Below, piece after piece: positions 39,749 to 50,200 of a DNA stretch of 64,000 nt. The DNA comes from Terrimonas ginsenosidimutans (GTDB lineage Bacteria; Bacteroidota; Bacteroidia; Chitinophagales; Chitinophagaceae). The translations under genes were made by a program, and so were the position numbers. How positions within the stretch are numbered: the first letter of the stretch is position 1; every line of letters begins with the position of its first letter. Location of the stretch: positions 248,001 to 312,000 of the forward strand of contig NZ_JAKLTR010000004.1 of assembly GCF_022012415.1 (NCBI RefSeq), read 5' to 3'. A model generated the notes under the pieces. That model was given only the letters and a program-made list of their open reading frames with translations, searched no databases and had not been told where the DNA came from.

Positions 39749-41404
39749 TTAGTTCGAGAGCATTTCTCTCGCATTCTCCAGCGCTGCTGCCGTTGGTTTT
39801 TCTCCACTCAGCATCTGAGCGATAGCAGTTACCCGCTCCTCTGTTTTCAATTCCCGGATATTCGTCTTTATTGTATCCTTTACTTTTTCCTTATACACGA
39901 AATAATGTGCATCAGCCTTTCCTGCAATCTGAGGCTGATGTGTAATGCAGATCACCTGGCGTTTCAATGCCAGCCCCTTCATGATGATCCCCACCTGCTT
40001 CGCTGCTTCACCGGAGATCCCTGTATCGATCTCGTCAAAGATCATTGTAGGCAGATCAATACTTTGTGCAACCAGTGATTTGATGCATAACATCAGGCGG
40101 CTTAACTCACCCCCACTGGCTACCTTGCGCAGTGGATGGAACTGCCCGCTTTTATTAGCGTCGAAAAGAAACTCGATCACATCTGCACCAAATTCACGAA
40201 GTTCATCTGCACGGACATCTACCCTGATCCTGGCATTGGGCATACCAACCTGCACCAGCAATTTGTTTACTTTATCTTCCAGCGGCTTTACTTCTTTTAC
40301 TCTTGCTGCGGTGATCTTTTTAGCGAGCTTCCCGGCTTCTTCAAAAAGGCGTGCAGATTCTTTTTCTTTCTGTGTGATCTCTTCGTCAATATGCAAAACA
40401 GCCTGAAGTTTTTCTCCTAATTGCAGCTGAATGGCAATGAGCCCCGCTGTATCACCAACACCATGCTTCTTCTGCAACCGGTAACCCATCGAAAGACGGT
40501 CATTCAGCTGCTCTATCTTTACAGGATCATAATTCACCTGACTGCTGACCTGCTCAAATTCGTCAGCCAGATCCTGCAACTCGATCTGCAATGACTGTAA
40601 CCGCTGCGCCAGTGGAGGAAGGCCCGGATGAAATGCTTCATAAGAATGTACCTGATGCAACAGGCTTTTCAACTGCGGCACTAAAGGAGATTCACTTTCC
40701 TGCAATTCGAAATTAATCTTATCCAGCATCGTCTTGATGCCTTCTGCATTGCTTAGCATCTTCAACTCCGCATCAATATCTTCCAGTTCGTTTTCTTTGA
40801 ATGCCGCTTCTTCCAGTTCATTATACTGGAACTGCTGATAATCGGCCTCCTTATTAAACTGCAGTTGCTGATCCTTTAAAGACTCCCATTGCTTTTTTGT
40901 CTCCTGCCATTTGCGATAGACCACCATATATGATTGCAGCAGTTCTCCGTTACCCGCAAGAGCATCCAGCACCTCCCGTTGAAAATCGGTATCACCTATC
41001 TCCAGCGTATCAAACTGCTGGTGAAGATCAACCAGTAAAGAACTCAGTTCATTCAATTGGGATAAAGTGACCGGCGTATCGTTAATGAATGCGCGGCTTT
41101 TGCCACTTGCAGCGATCTCCCTTCTTACCACCACTTCTTCCTGCAAATCAAATTCATTATCCACGAGGTATTGCTTAATAGCCTTCTTGCTTCCGGCAAC
41201 AAAGGTCCCCTCTACTATACACTTTCTGTCTTTACTTACCAACACGCCTGAGTCAGCCCGCTGGCCAAGTATCAGACCAAGCGCACCCAGTATGATCGAT
41301 TTACCCGCACCTGTTTCACCTGTAATAATATTGAGCCTCGCCGAAAAATCAATTTCCAGCTCATCTATGATCGCATAATTCTGTATCGAAAGAGTTCTCA
41401 GCAT
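39749..41404 (-). CDS. recN: DNA repair protein RecN
   Basis: 551 residues. Structural-maintenance (SMC-like) ATPase acting in double-strand break repair. MLRTLSIQNYAIIDELEIDF, Walker A GETGAGKSI (30-38), a long coiled-coil centre (about 150-350), the signature KVASGGELSRLMLCIK and Walker B PTMIFDEIDTGISGEA, followed by QVICITHQPQIAGKADAHYF. All parts are in order and the length is typical. A zinc-ribbon gene lies upstream on the same strand with a hairpin between. Confidence 0.98.
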   Translation of the reverse strand: MLRTLSIQNYAIIDELEIDFSARLNIITGETGAGKSIILGALGLILGQRADSGVLVSKDRKCIVEGTFVAGSKKAIKQYLVDNEFDLQEEVVVRREIAASGKSRAFINDTPVTLSQLNELSSLLVDLHQQFDTLEIGDTDFQREVLDALAGNGELLQSYMVVYRKWQETKKQWESLKDQQLQFNKEADYQQFQYNELEEAAFKENELEDIDAELKMLSNAEGIKTMLDKINFELQESESPLVPQLKSLLHQVHSYEAFHPGLPPLAQRLQSLQIELQDLADEFEQVSSQVNYDPVKIEQLNDRLSMGYRLQKKHGVGDTAGLIAIQLQLGEKLQAVLHIDEEITQKEKESARLFEEAGKLAKKITAARVKEVKPLEDKVNKLLVQVGMPNARIRVDVRADELREFGADVIEFLFDANKSGQFHPLRKVASGGELSRLMLCIKSLVAQSIDLPTMIFDEIDTGISGEAAKQVGIIMKGLALKRQVICITHQPQIAGKADAHYFVYKEKVKDTIKTNIRELKTEERVTAIAQMLSGEKPTAAALENAREMLSN

Positions 41405-41554
41405 GCCTGCTAAATTAAGCTAAGAGTTTGAAAGAGGGAAAAGAGGAAAAGGAGTTTTGTAAAGGAGTGTCAAACTTTTCAATCCAGCAGATTTTTGTAC
41501 TGGAAATTTATCCTTCAACTTAGAATATTCTCTTTCCCCTGTAGCCAAATAAAA

Positions 41555-41581
41555 CCCCGTTGCGACCGAAGCCGAACGGGG
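41555..41581 (-). terminator. Terminator of the zinc-ribbon gene
   Basis: On the minus strand CCCCGTT pairs with AACGGGG, followed by TTTTATTT; 100 bases after the stop codon. Confidence 0.75.
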
Positions 41582-41680
41582 AAAATAAAAAAAAGAAAAA
41601 AATATGTTTATCTAAGAGATCTCAGCGACGTTGTAAGATCAGGATCCTCCCTTTCCTCCTTCGCCTCTTCATCCTCTTAA

Positions 41681-42436
41681 CTAGGCGATCTCTACAGCGT
41701 TGTGCAGGTCTTCGTCAACCAGGATACGTCCGCAGTTTTCGCAGATCATCACTTTTTTGTGTTGTTTGATCTCGCTCTGTTTTTGTGGCGGGATGTAGTA
41801 GAAGCAACCACCGCAGGCGTCACGTTCAACCGGAACTACTGCCAGGCCGTTGCGGTAGCTTTTGCGGATCTTTTCGTAGCTCACGAGCAAGCGCGGATCA
41901 ACATGTTGTTTTGCCTCTTCAGCCTGGGCAGCAAAATGTTTCTCTTCTTTTTCGTTTGCAGCGATGATCTTTTCAAGCTCACCTTTCTTTGTAGACAGAA
42001 CGCCTTCTTTTACCGCGATGTTCTTTTTTGCTTTTTCAAGCAGAACAGCTTTTTCAGAAATTTCTTCCGTTGCGTCCTTGATATGTTTTTCAGCAAGCTT
42101 CACTTCAAGCTGCTGCATTTCGATCTCTTTATTGATAGCTTCAAACTCGCGGTTGTTCTTTACATTGCTGCTTTGTTTCTCGTATTTCTTTACGAGTTCT
42201 TCCGCTTCTTTGATCGCCGTTTTCCTTTGCGTAATAAAATCCGTTACACCATTGATCTCCTCTTCGATACGCATCTGGCGGGCGTTCAATCCCTGGATCT
42301 CATCTTCAAGGTCCGCAACTTCCATAGGAAGCTCTCCTTTCAGGATACGGATCTCGTCCATTTTGCTCTCGATCTTTTGCAGGGTAACTAAAGAAGTAAG
42401 TTTTTCCTCTACAGAAAATTCTTTAATGTTTGCCAT
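41681..42436 (-). CDS. Coiled-coil protein with C4-type zinc ribbon
   Basis: 251 residues. About residues 8-190 form a long helical hairpin (TSLVTLQKIESKMDEIRILK, with heptad-like Lys/Glu content). The C-terminus has the zinc ribbon: CGGCFYYIPPQKQSEIKQHK and ICENCGRILVDED, four Cys ligands. This is the CT398/DUF164-like family, thought to bind nucleic acid or membrane-linked partners; in Bacteroidota it usually lies beside the Nif3-like gene, as here (51 bases apart). Function is not established. Confidence 0.93.
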   Translation of the reverse strand: MANIKEFSVEEKLTSLVTLQKIESKMDEIRILKGELPMEVADLEDEIQGLNARQMRIEEEINGVTDFITQRKTAIKEAEELVKKYEKQSSNVKNNREFEAINKEIEMQQLEVKLAEKHIKDATEEISEKAVLLEKAKKNIAVKEGVLSTKKGELEKIIAANEKEEKHFAAQAEEAKQHVDPRLLVSYEKIRKSYRNGLAVVPVERDACGGCFYYIPPQKQSEIKQHKKVMICENCGRILVDEDLHNAVEIA

Positions 42437-42486
42437 GTATTGATTATAGTTTGAAGTTTGTTTGGCCGCTTTTCAGCAGACCCGGC

Positions 42487-43584
42487 TTAAAAATACTGCA
42501 CAGGATTGGTATTGACAGAAGTTTTAAGGACGGCAAAGGTAGGGAATTTTTCCTCTAAAACCTCTTGCAGCAAGGCTATGGTGAATTGTTCGCTCTCATA
42601 ATGGCCTATATCAGCGATCACCATGCGGCCTTCGGCATCAAAAGACTCGTGATATTTCATATCAGCCGTGATATACATATCGGCCTTTGCTCTTAATGCT
42701 TTGGAAATCAGAAAACTACCCGCACCGCCACAGACTGCTACGGTTTTGACGGATCTGCCTGTCAATGGTGTATGACGGATAACCTTCAGTCCGAAAATCT
42801 CCTTTACCCTTTCCAGGAAAACAGTCTCCTCCATCGCAGCTGGCAGTTCTCCTACCATCCCGGAGCCTATTTGAGGATGCCTGTTTACCAGGGCAACGAC
42901 ATCAAATGCTACTTCTTCGTACGGATGGCTGCCTTTTAAAGCCGCCACGACAGGGGATTCAAGGTATGCCGGAAAGACGACCTCGATCTTTATTTCCGCC
43001 TCACTGTGCCGTACATCCTGTTGTCCCACATAGGGGTTTGAGCCGGGTCCCGCCCGGAAGGTTCCGCTTCCCTCCGAGTTAAAACTGCATTCGCTATAGT
43101 TTCCGATCTGACCCGCGCCGGCTGCGAACATCGCCTGACGGACCTGCTCCGCCTTGTCTGCCGGTACGAATGTGAACAGCTTCTTCAATGTATGTTCTTT
43201 CGGATCAAGGACCATCAGCTTTTGTAAACCCAGCAGGGCTGCCATACGACCGCTCACACCGTGCTGCACGTTATCCAGATTTGTATGGATCGCATAGATC
43301 GCAATATCGTGTTTGATCGCCGCGATGACCGTGCGTTCCACATAATTATGTCCGTTGATCCTCTTGAGCCCCCGGAAAACGATCGGATGATGTGCTACCA
43401 CCAGGTTACATTTTTTCGAGATCGCTTCGCTGATCACCTCTTCTGTGACATCCAGCGAACAGATCACACCTGTACATTCCCAGGAAGGATGACCGATGAT
43501 CAATCCCGCGTTATCATACGTCTCCTGAAGAGAGGGATGTGCTACGGACTCAAGAAAGGAAATGATCTCTGCAATAACAGGCAT
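42487..43584 (-). CDS. Nif3-like dinuclear metal centre protein
   Basis: 365 residues. Nif3/YqfO family: NAGLIIGHPSWECTG, LVVAHHPIVFRGLKRING (metal His pair), IYAIHTNLDNVQHGV, an inserted PII-like domain around residues 130-230 (FVPADKAEQVRQAMFAAGAG), and VAVCGGAGSFL with IADIGHYESEQFT (ligands). The hexameric proteins bind two metal ions; biochemical activity is uncertain. The gene precedes the zinc-ribbon gene on the same strand and faces away from yitT. Confidence 0.94.
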   Translation of the reverse strand: MPVIAEIISFLESVAHPSLQETYDNAGLIIGHPSWECTGVICSLDVTEEVISEAISKKCNLVVAHHPIVFRGLKRINGHNYVERTVIAAIKHDIAIYAIHTNLDNVQHGVSGRMAALLGLQKLMVLDPKEHTLKKLFTFVPADKAEQVRQAMFAAGAGQIGNYSECSFNSEGSGTFRAGPGSNPYVGQQDVRHSEAEIKIEVVFPAYLESPVVAALKGSHPYEEVAFDVVALVNRHPQIGSGMVGELPAAMEETVFLERVKEIFGLKVIRHTPLTGRSVKTVAVCGGAGSFLISKALRAKADMYITADMKYHESFDAEGRMVIADIGHYESEQFTIALLQEVLEEKFPTFAVLKTSVNTNPVQYF

Positions 43585-43586
43585 TG

Positions 43587-43685
43587 AACTGGATTTGTTG
43601 GATTTGTTGGATCAATGGGATTCTGCCCGGCAAATTAAACGTTATATTTAAGATGGTAATCCTAATAATCCAACAAATCCAATAA
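43587..43685. repeat. GGATTTGTT inverted array between divergent genes
   Basis: TGGATTTGTTGGATTTGTTG (43592-43611) faces AATCCAACAAATCCAATAAA (43666-43685). The same unit class is found between tgt and the glycosyltransferase. Confidence 0.8.
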
Positions 43686-43696
43686 ATGCCCGTCCA

Positions 43697-44671
43697 ATGG
43701 CGATACGGTTTATCCGCAATCTGCGGGAAAAGATTATTTTGACTTTGGGGAAAACCGAGCAGGAGTCAACGAGCAGGTACAGGCAGGCGAAGTTGTCATG
43801 GCAAAAGAAGAAAGCGATCAGAGGGAGCATACGCAGCGCATTGCTGGTAGGCCTTGGTGTGTTATCTGCCGGTTTTGGATTGAAAGGCTTCCTTATGCCG
43901 AATAACTTCATCGATGGTGGAGTAACGGGCATCTCATTGCTGATAAATGCCAAAACACAGATCTCACTTTCGGCTATGATCATCCTGATCAATATTCCCT
44001 TTTTGTTGCTGGGCTGGCAACAGATCAGTAAAGGTTTCAGCATCCGTAGTATTGTTGCGATCTCATTGCTGGCTCTTGCCATTGTCGTCATCCCCTACCC
44101 GATCGTTACCAATGATAAGCTGCTGGTGGCAGTGTTCGGAGGTTTTTTTCTCGGAGCAGGCATCGGGTTAACGATCCGGGGCGGCGCCGTGATCGATGGC
44201 ACGGAGATCCTTGCCATCTTTCTCAGCAGAAGACGAAGCCTGAGTGTAGGCGATTTTATTCTGGTATTCAATATCCTGATCTTCTCATTTGCCGCTTATT
44301 TGCTTTCTCCGGAAACAGCACTCTATGCGATACTTACTTATCTCGCGGCTTCAAAAACGGTCGACTTTATCCTGGAAGGGGTTGAAGAGTTTACCGGCGT
44401 TACGATCATTTCTCCAAGAAGTGAAGAGATCGCCACTTTTATCAAACAAAAAATGGGGCGCGGCCTGACCGTTTATTCCGGCCGCCGTGGATTCGGCAAG
44501 AGAGGGGAAAGCGATATAGCCACGGATATTCTGTTCACTGTTGTAACCCGCCTGGAGATCAGCCGGCTTACCAATGAGGTGGAAAAGATAGACCCGAATG
44601 CCTTTATTGTTATGCAGAGCATTAAAGATACCCGGGGAGGAATGGTGAAGAAGCGACCGTTGAAGGAATGA
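43697..44671 (+). CDS. YitT family membrane protein
   Basis: 324 residues. About six membrane segments between residues 50 and 225 (LLVGLGVLSAGFGLKGFLMP, MIILINIPFLLLGWQ, AVFGGFFLGAGIGLTIRGGA), followed by a DUF2179 cytosolic domain (EEFTGVTIISPRSEEIATFI, GLTVYSGRRGFG). G-x-D-G-G-V-T-G-I-S type pattern appears as FIDGGVTGISLL. YitT proteins are widespread and of unproven function. A 46-base hairpin follows at 44933. Confidence 0.92.
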   Translation: MAIRFIRNLREKIILTLGKTEQESTSRYRQAKLSWQKKKAIRGSIRSALLVGLGVLSAGFGLKGFLMPNNFIDGGVTGISLLINAKTQISLSAMIILINIPFLLLGWQQISKGFSIRSIVAISLLALAIVVIPYPIVTNDKLLVAVFGGFFLGAGIGLTIRGGAVIDGTEILAIFLSRRRSLSVGDFILVFNILIFSFAAYLLSPETALYAILTYLAASKTVDFILEGVEEFTGVTIISPRSEEIATFIKQKMGRGLTVYSGRRGFGKRGESDIATDILFTVVTRLEISRLTNEVEKIDPNAFIVMQSIKDTRGGMVKKRPLKE

Positions 44672-44932
44672 GACAGGGGAGGCAGAAGGGAGAAGGTTTA
44701 AAGGTTTAAAAGTTTAAAAGTTTCAGGTTTCAGAGATTCCTGAGGTTTTATCGGTTTCAGGGGTTTCAGAGGTTGATATCCCGCAAAAGGTTTAACAGAA
44801 CCGGGGGCTATGACTTCCCGGGGGTGGGTTAATATATTCGTCGCGCGCTACGATCCTTGACCGCTGCGCGCGCCATGACACGTTCATTTCCGCGCGCTGA
44901 TTCATTCATCGCTGCGCGCGCAGGGCAGAAAT

Positions 44933-44984
44933 GGGCATACGACAGCAACCGCATTGCTGCGTTTGACTGTCGTCGCCCACTTTT
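44933..44984 (+). terminator. Probable terminator of the yitT transcript
   Basis: GGGCATACGACAG and CTGTCGTCGCCC form an interrupted stem enclosing CGCA/TGCG, followed by ACTTTTTC. It is 260 bases after the stop codon, so a read-through stretch is implied. Confidence 0.55.
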
Positions 44985-45387
44985 TCAATTGTATCATTCC
45001 ACAATTCCTATCTCATTCTTCTGTTTTTTGATCATAGATGCAATAAAAAAACGCACCGCCCTTTTCAGGACTGCCCTCCTCCACCAGTCCTGAAAATGAC
45101 GGTGACTAAGAAATTTCTCTGTTGTAAAGATCGCTTTAGGCAAAAGGGAATCCATGGGAAAAAGACAGGATCTTCCGGGAAAATAACGGAAGTATCGCGG
45201 TGAATAAACGACCGGTAACATAAGCCAAAGAATTCCATCCCGGATTTTAAAGATGATCCATGAATGGTCCTCACAGCTCAAGTTCCCGATTGTCAGTTTT
45301 CTTACCCCATGTCCCAAAACCGTTAATCCTGCCGGAGCCCAGGAAGTAGCCTCTTTCTTACCATTGCTTATCCTGTTCTGGGAGCTT

Positions 45388-45455
45388 ATCTGTCCGTTCA
45401 CCCTTCGTTCGCCCTCCGTTATTTTATGCTGAATGAACGGAAGATGAACGGAGGA
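45388..45455. repeat. GAACGGA array and its reverse complement
   Basis: CCGTTCACCCTTCGTTCGCC at about 45388-45407 faces GAACGGAAGATGAACGGAGG at about 45434-45453, again an array followed by its complement. Confidence 0.65.
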
Positions 45456-45770
45456 ACAAGGAAGGATAGAGCCATTAAGAAGTTTTTCTCTCTCCTGAAA
45501 AGTACGCCTGATCAGCCGGCAAAACGGTCTGATATGGCCGTGTTTTAAACCCGATACCGTTTTTGCACTTGATCTGGCTCCTGTCTTCCGGCATTATTGC
45601 TACGAACAGGAATTTGTCCAGAAAGGCGGAGCCTGACTGGGCTTCCAAAAATCGTAACACCCCGAATGAGAGAAGACCTTGTAGCTAGACGTGGCTGTTT
45701 AAACAGTTTGCGATCCGTCCTCTCCCGCTTTTTCCTTATATTTAATAACACGATTGTAAACCACCTGATC

Positions 45771-46394
45771 ATGCTTCAAAGAACAAAAGGACGCCTTTTG
45801 CTTGCGCTACTGGTCATAACTGGTATGGCGGGCACACCCGGGAATATGACTTTGTCGGCTGAAGAGCGGAAGTTTTGTGTGGGACAATTGAAAAAGTCGC
45901 GGAATGAGCTGATCAGTTCGTTGAATAAATTATCCCCGCAACAACTTAGCTTTCACCCGCCGGATCACAGTTCAAGCATCCAGGAGCATATTTATCACCT
46001 GGCCATTACGGAAAAGGCGATGGATGAAAAACTTCAGCTGGCCATGAAAAGCCCGGCTCCGCTAAATGAACGGCTGGACGTCCACTATTCCGATAGCCGG
46101 CTACTGGAACTTGCTTCCACTACCGGACATGATCTTTTCCCAGACGCCACTACAGGATCATATGCGTTCAACTGGCCATCAGCCGCGCTTGCACTGGAAT
46201 CTTTCAAAATTACCCGGACCAGCCAGGCGAAGTATATCCGGAATACAACGGAAAACTTTCGGAATCATGTTGTTCAGACGGAAATCGGCAACATTGACTG
46301 CTATCAGTTGCTGCTGATTATGCTTAGCCATTCAAACTATCACCTTCAGCAGATCAGGGAGATCATGAATCACAGCATGTTTCCCGGTTCCTGA
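45771..46394 (+). CDS. Exported DinB-like (DUF664) four-helix protein
   Basis: Start at ATG 45771 (MLQRTKGRLLLALLVITGMA), because the longest frame's extra 58 residues are not homologous to anything recognisable. 207 residues with a signal peptide of about 22 residues, then four helices with the metal-binding His pattern HIYHLAITEKAM (near 60) and HSNYHLQQIREIM (near 190). DinB-fold proteins bind a metal and often act in thiol-dependent detoxification; exported ones are less common. Role unknown. Confidence 0.82.
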   Translation: MLQRTKGRLLLALLVITGMAGTPGNMTLSAEERKFCVGQLKKSRNELISSLNKLSPQQLSFHPPDHSSSIQEHIYHLAITEKAMDEKLQLAMKSPAPLNERLDVHYSDSRLLELASTTGHDLFPDATTGSYAFNWPSAALALESFKITRTSQAKYIRNTTENFRNHVVQTEIGNIDCYQLLLIMLSHSNYHLQQIREIMNHSMFPGS

Positions 46395-46508
46395 TATACA
46401 TTGCCTCCCGGTAAACCGTTTGCCGGAAGGGATTTTCCACATATCAAATGGCAATACTACGTTTGCACCGATCCGGGCATCTGTTTATCTTGGGTTCAAA
46501 CTCCAACG

Positions 46509-46928
46509 ATGAAAAACCTGCTAACCCTGACGGTCATGGCTTTCCTGTTACTAGCATCAACGGGCTGCAAAAAAATAATTGACAAGCAAAAAGAAAACTT
46601 CGTGCTCTCCGTGATGAGCGACGGCCAGTGGAAGGTCACCCGGTTCATTGAGGCCAAAGACACGATCACCAGCCAGTTCTCCGACTACTCATTCCAGTTC
46701 AACCGCGATTATACTGTTGATGCGATCATTAACGGTGCCATTGAAAACAAAGGGACCTGGGAAGGCAACCCTGAGACAATGGATATCACAGCTGATTTCT
46801 CCAACCCGGCTGAAGCGATCGGAAAGATCAATGGTACCTGGCGCATCTACCAGCACAGCCTTAGTTATGTAATGGCCTCTCAAACTGAGTCGGGTATCGA
46901 AAAATATCTTCGACTGGACAAAAAATGA
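46509..46928 (+). CDS. Small lipoprotein of unknown function (lipocalin-like size)
   Basis: 139 residues from ATG 46509 (MKNLLTLTVMAFLLLASTGC), where the lipobox STGC sits at residues 17-20. The mature part (DGQWKVTRFIEAKDTI, YSFQFNRDYTVDAIINGAI, GTWEGNPETMDITADF, GTWRIYQHSLSYVM) is beta-rich and resembles lipocalin-like small lipoproteins of Bacteroidota. No catalytic residues can be named. It stands alone, 114 bases after the DinB-like gene. Confidence 0.8.
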   Translation: MKNLLTLTVMAFLLLASTGCKKIIDKQKENFVLSVMSDGQWKVTRFIEAKDTITSQFSDYSFQFNRDYTVDAIINGAIENKGTWEGNPETMDITADFSNPAEAIGKINGTWRIYQHSLSYVMASQTESGIEKYLRLDKK

Positions 46929-47282
46929 ACCTGTATGAATGCAAAAGATCTGGTCGATGGCCGATGACCGATGACCGATGACCGATGACCGAAATCAAAC
47001 AACAAACAGGATATCTCTTGTGCTTATTAAATTCTCCCTTGGAAGGAGATAGTTGTTTTTTTGTGAATTATCAAACTGCGGAGCCCGGCCATCGGTCAAA
47101 TCCAGCACAAATCCTTCGCTTAACGACATTGGCGGACCGGGCTGCGCCAGTACACTTCCTGTTATTTTGAATACCATCCGGAGGGTATAATTTAGATAGT
47201 TACACTTATAGGAATAGTTTTTGCTATTTTCATTTCTGTCCGCCTAAACTATTCTCTACTGAGAAAACTACCACTTACTGTC
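46929..47282. other. Gap holding GATGGCC element copy D
   Basis: No gene. The compact copy of the dispersed element occupies 46954-47098; the remaining 180 bases show nothing definite except the region upstream of the PKD gene. Confidence 0.6.
46954..47098. repeat. GATGGCC inverted-array element, copy D (compact)
   Basis: Forward units TCGATGGCCGATG and repeated ACCGATG at 46954-46991, then CCGAAATCAAACAACAAAC, and at the far end TCAAACTGCGGAGCCCGG followed by CCATCGGTCA (47071-47098). The far-end 28 bases are identical to those of copy C at 34912-34939. Confidence 0.9.
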
Positions 47283-50200
47283 TTGCCGAAGATGCTTTGC
47301 ACTTTTGGGCTTGCTTTGCTTGCAAGTTGTTGTGTATTTGCGCAAACACCTTCTGCAAACTTCACGGCCAATGCCCTCAGCGGATGTTCGCCTCTGATCG
47401 TACAGTTCCAGGATCTTTCCTCCGGCTCCCCCGCGTCATGGTCATGGGACCTTGGGAATGGAAGTGTTTCGTCTCAGCAGAACCCGCAGGCAACTTATTT
47501 TACTCCAGGCACTTACACGGTCAGACTTACTGTTACAAATGCGACCGGGACCAATACGCTGACCCGGACACAGTACATTACCGTCTTTGCGCCGCCTGTC
47601 GTCAACTTTTCGGTCAGCCAGCAAACTGGTTGCTTTCCCCTCAGAACCCAGTTTACCGATCTGTCGACTGCTGCCGGTGGTGGCTCCATCGTCAGCTGGT
47701 TGTGGGACTTTGGAAACGGAGTTACCTCCACTTTGCAAAACCCGTCTGCAGTATACCCGATAGCCGGAAACTTTGCAGTGACGCTTAAAGTGACAGATGA
47801 TAAAGGTTGCAGCCGCATTCTCGGCAGAAGCAGTTACATCACAGTTACCCCGGGCGTTGTTGCATCGTTTACCCCTGTTCCCGCGATCGCATGCGCAGCA
47901 CCGGCAACGATACAATTCAATAATACGACAACAGGTCCCGGAACGATCTCCTATCAGTGGGATTTTAGTGATGGGGGTACCTCTGCCACGATCTCCCCTT
48001 CGCATCTGTTCACAAATACCGGCAACTACCCGGTTACAATGGTGGCTACCAGTAGTGCTGGTTGCCAGGACACGGTACGCACCAGTGTTGCTGTCGGCGG
48101 ATTCAACAGCTCATTTCAGTCGGAGGCCTCTGTTTGCCCGGGAACAGCAACTACATTTACCAATACTTCTTCGCCTTCACCGGACAGCGTCCGCTGGTCT
48201 TTTGGTGACGGCACTTTCTCGAACGACAGCATGCCGGTGCATAGCTATGCAATAGCAGGTACGTATACTATCTGGTTATATAATTACTATGGCAATTGCA
48301 TTGATTCAGTCAGCAGGCAAATTAGCGTCGTAACCCCACCTGTTGCAGATTTTAATGCCACAGGGACAGGAACCTGCCAGCAGTCGCTGACCACTACATT
48401 CCAGGACCTTTCAACGGGAGCAGTGAGCTGGTCATGGGATTTCGGAGATAATTCGACTTCGGCTGTTCAGAATCCTACGCATACATATAATGGTCATGGA
48501 GACTACACAGTAACGCTGATCGTTACTAATAGTGCGGGGTGCAGCGATACCTTGACAAGACCTGCTTTGGTACGACTGCAACGTCCTCAGATAACTGTTC
48601 CCCAGCTTCCGGCACGAGGTTGCATTCCTTATACGTTCTCTCCTACTCCCGTCATTAATGCAGTTGATGCGATCGTCTCCTATAACTGGGATTTTGGAGA
48701 CGGGAATACTTCCACGCTTCAGCAACCTACAAATATCTATACAGCACAGGGTACTTATACAGTAAAGCTCTATTTTACAACTTCAACAGGCTGTAATGAC
48801 AGTGCGATCTTTAACCAGTCAGTAGTTGTCGGCTCCAAGCCTGTTGCAGACTTTACGGCAACTCCTCTTGAAGCGTGTGCAACGGAAAGGATCAATTTCA
48901 CCAATTTATCTGCTCCATTCACAGAATTGTTCTGGAGTTTTGGTGATGGGAATGCTTCTGCCGATCCGAACCCTTCTTATTTGTATAAAGAAGCCGGGTA
49001 TTTTAGTGTTCAGCTGATCGCCACCAATAGCGGGTGCAGCGATACAATGATCAAAGCTAATTACATCCATATCCTTCCTCCTATTGCAAGATTCTCTTCG
49101 CTTCCTGATTGTGGCAACCGGCTTTCCGTCACATTTACTGATCAATCGACCCTGCCACAAACCTGGTTATGGGAATTTGGCGATGGAACTACTTCAAATC
49201 TGCAGAATCCGACGCATGTATTTCCCTCACTTGGAACCTATATTGTAAAACTTACGGTTACAAACGGAACATGTTCAAATTCGTATGAGCGTTCTATATC
49301 ATTGATCAACCAGATGCCGGATTTTACCGCCGATGTCAATGAGCTATGCAAGGGTGCTCAGGTAACGCTTACGCCGGTAAACGTTGATCCGGCTGTAACG
49401 ATCGGGTTTTTATGGCTGTTTGGTGATGGGACCCAGCAATTCAGCAACAGCAATGCGCCGATCTCTCATGCTTATTCCAACGCCGGGACCTATAATGTAA
49501 CCCTGATCGCCATAGATCTAAATACCTGCAGGGACACGCTGGTAAAAACTGCTTTTATCCGGGTGAACGGACCGACCGCAGATTTCGTTGCCCAACCTCC
49601 CGGCGGATGTACTGGCAGTCCTATCTCATTCACCGATCAATCCCTGACCGATGGAACACATGCCATTACCAGCTGGACCTGGGATTTTGGAGACGGAACT
49701 ACTCAAACATTTACCGGTGCTCCGTTTTTACATACGTATTCTCTGAGCGATACATTCACGGTCAAACTTTCCGTCAGAGATGCCATAGGATGCTCAGATA
49801 GCATTACCCGTATAAACTATATCATTACAACCAAACCTGCTATTTCTTTTACAATGTCATCCCCAACCAGTTGCCCGGGAGGGAGGATCTCGTTTGTCAA
49901 CACCACAACTCCTACACCTTTCAGCAGTTTCTGGGATTTTGGCGACGGTAATACTTCCGCATTATATAATCCCTTTCATGCTTATGCTGATACGGGTCGT
50001 TATGCAGTGAAACTTATTTCAACGGATTCTTCTGGGTGCGTTGATTCGCTTGTTGATTATGTGAACGTGATCCGGCCCCGTGCAAGTTTTTTGGTGAGCG
50101 ATTCTTTCAGCGCCTGCGTGCCGCTGGAGGTTCAATTCACAAATACATCGGTTGGTGGAGTCGAATCATTCTGGGACTTCGGACCGGGAGAAGGAAACTC

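Larger units (their letters stand above)
44672..45770. other. 1.1-kb gap: repeats and hairpin, no confident gene
   Basis: Contents: GTTTAAAAG units at 44697-44730; GCGCGC-rich units at 44840-44925; a hairpin (GGGC..ACGACAG with CTGTCGT..GCCC, then ACTTTTTC) at 44933-44984; GAACGGA units in both orientations at 45388-45455. A 135-codon minus frame (44994-45401) has no recognisable motif. Confidence 0.6.

Noticed and set aside
44994-45401. 135-codon minus-strand frame between yitT and the DinB-like gene
   Set aside because: No recognisable motif, unusual amino-acid order and no clear ribosome-binding or promoter context; kept only as part of the gap description.
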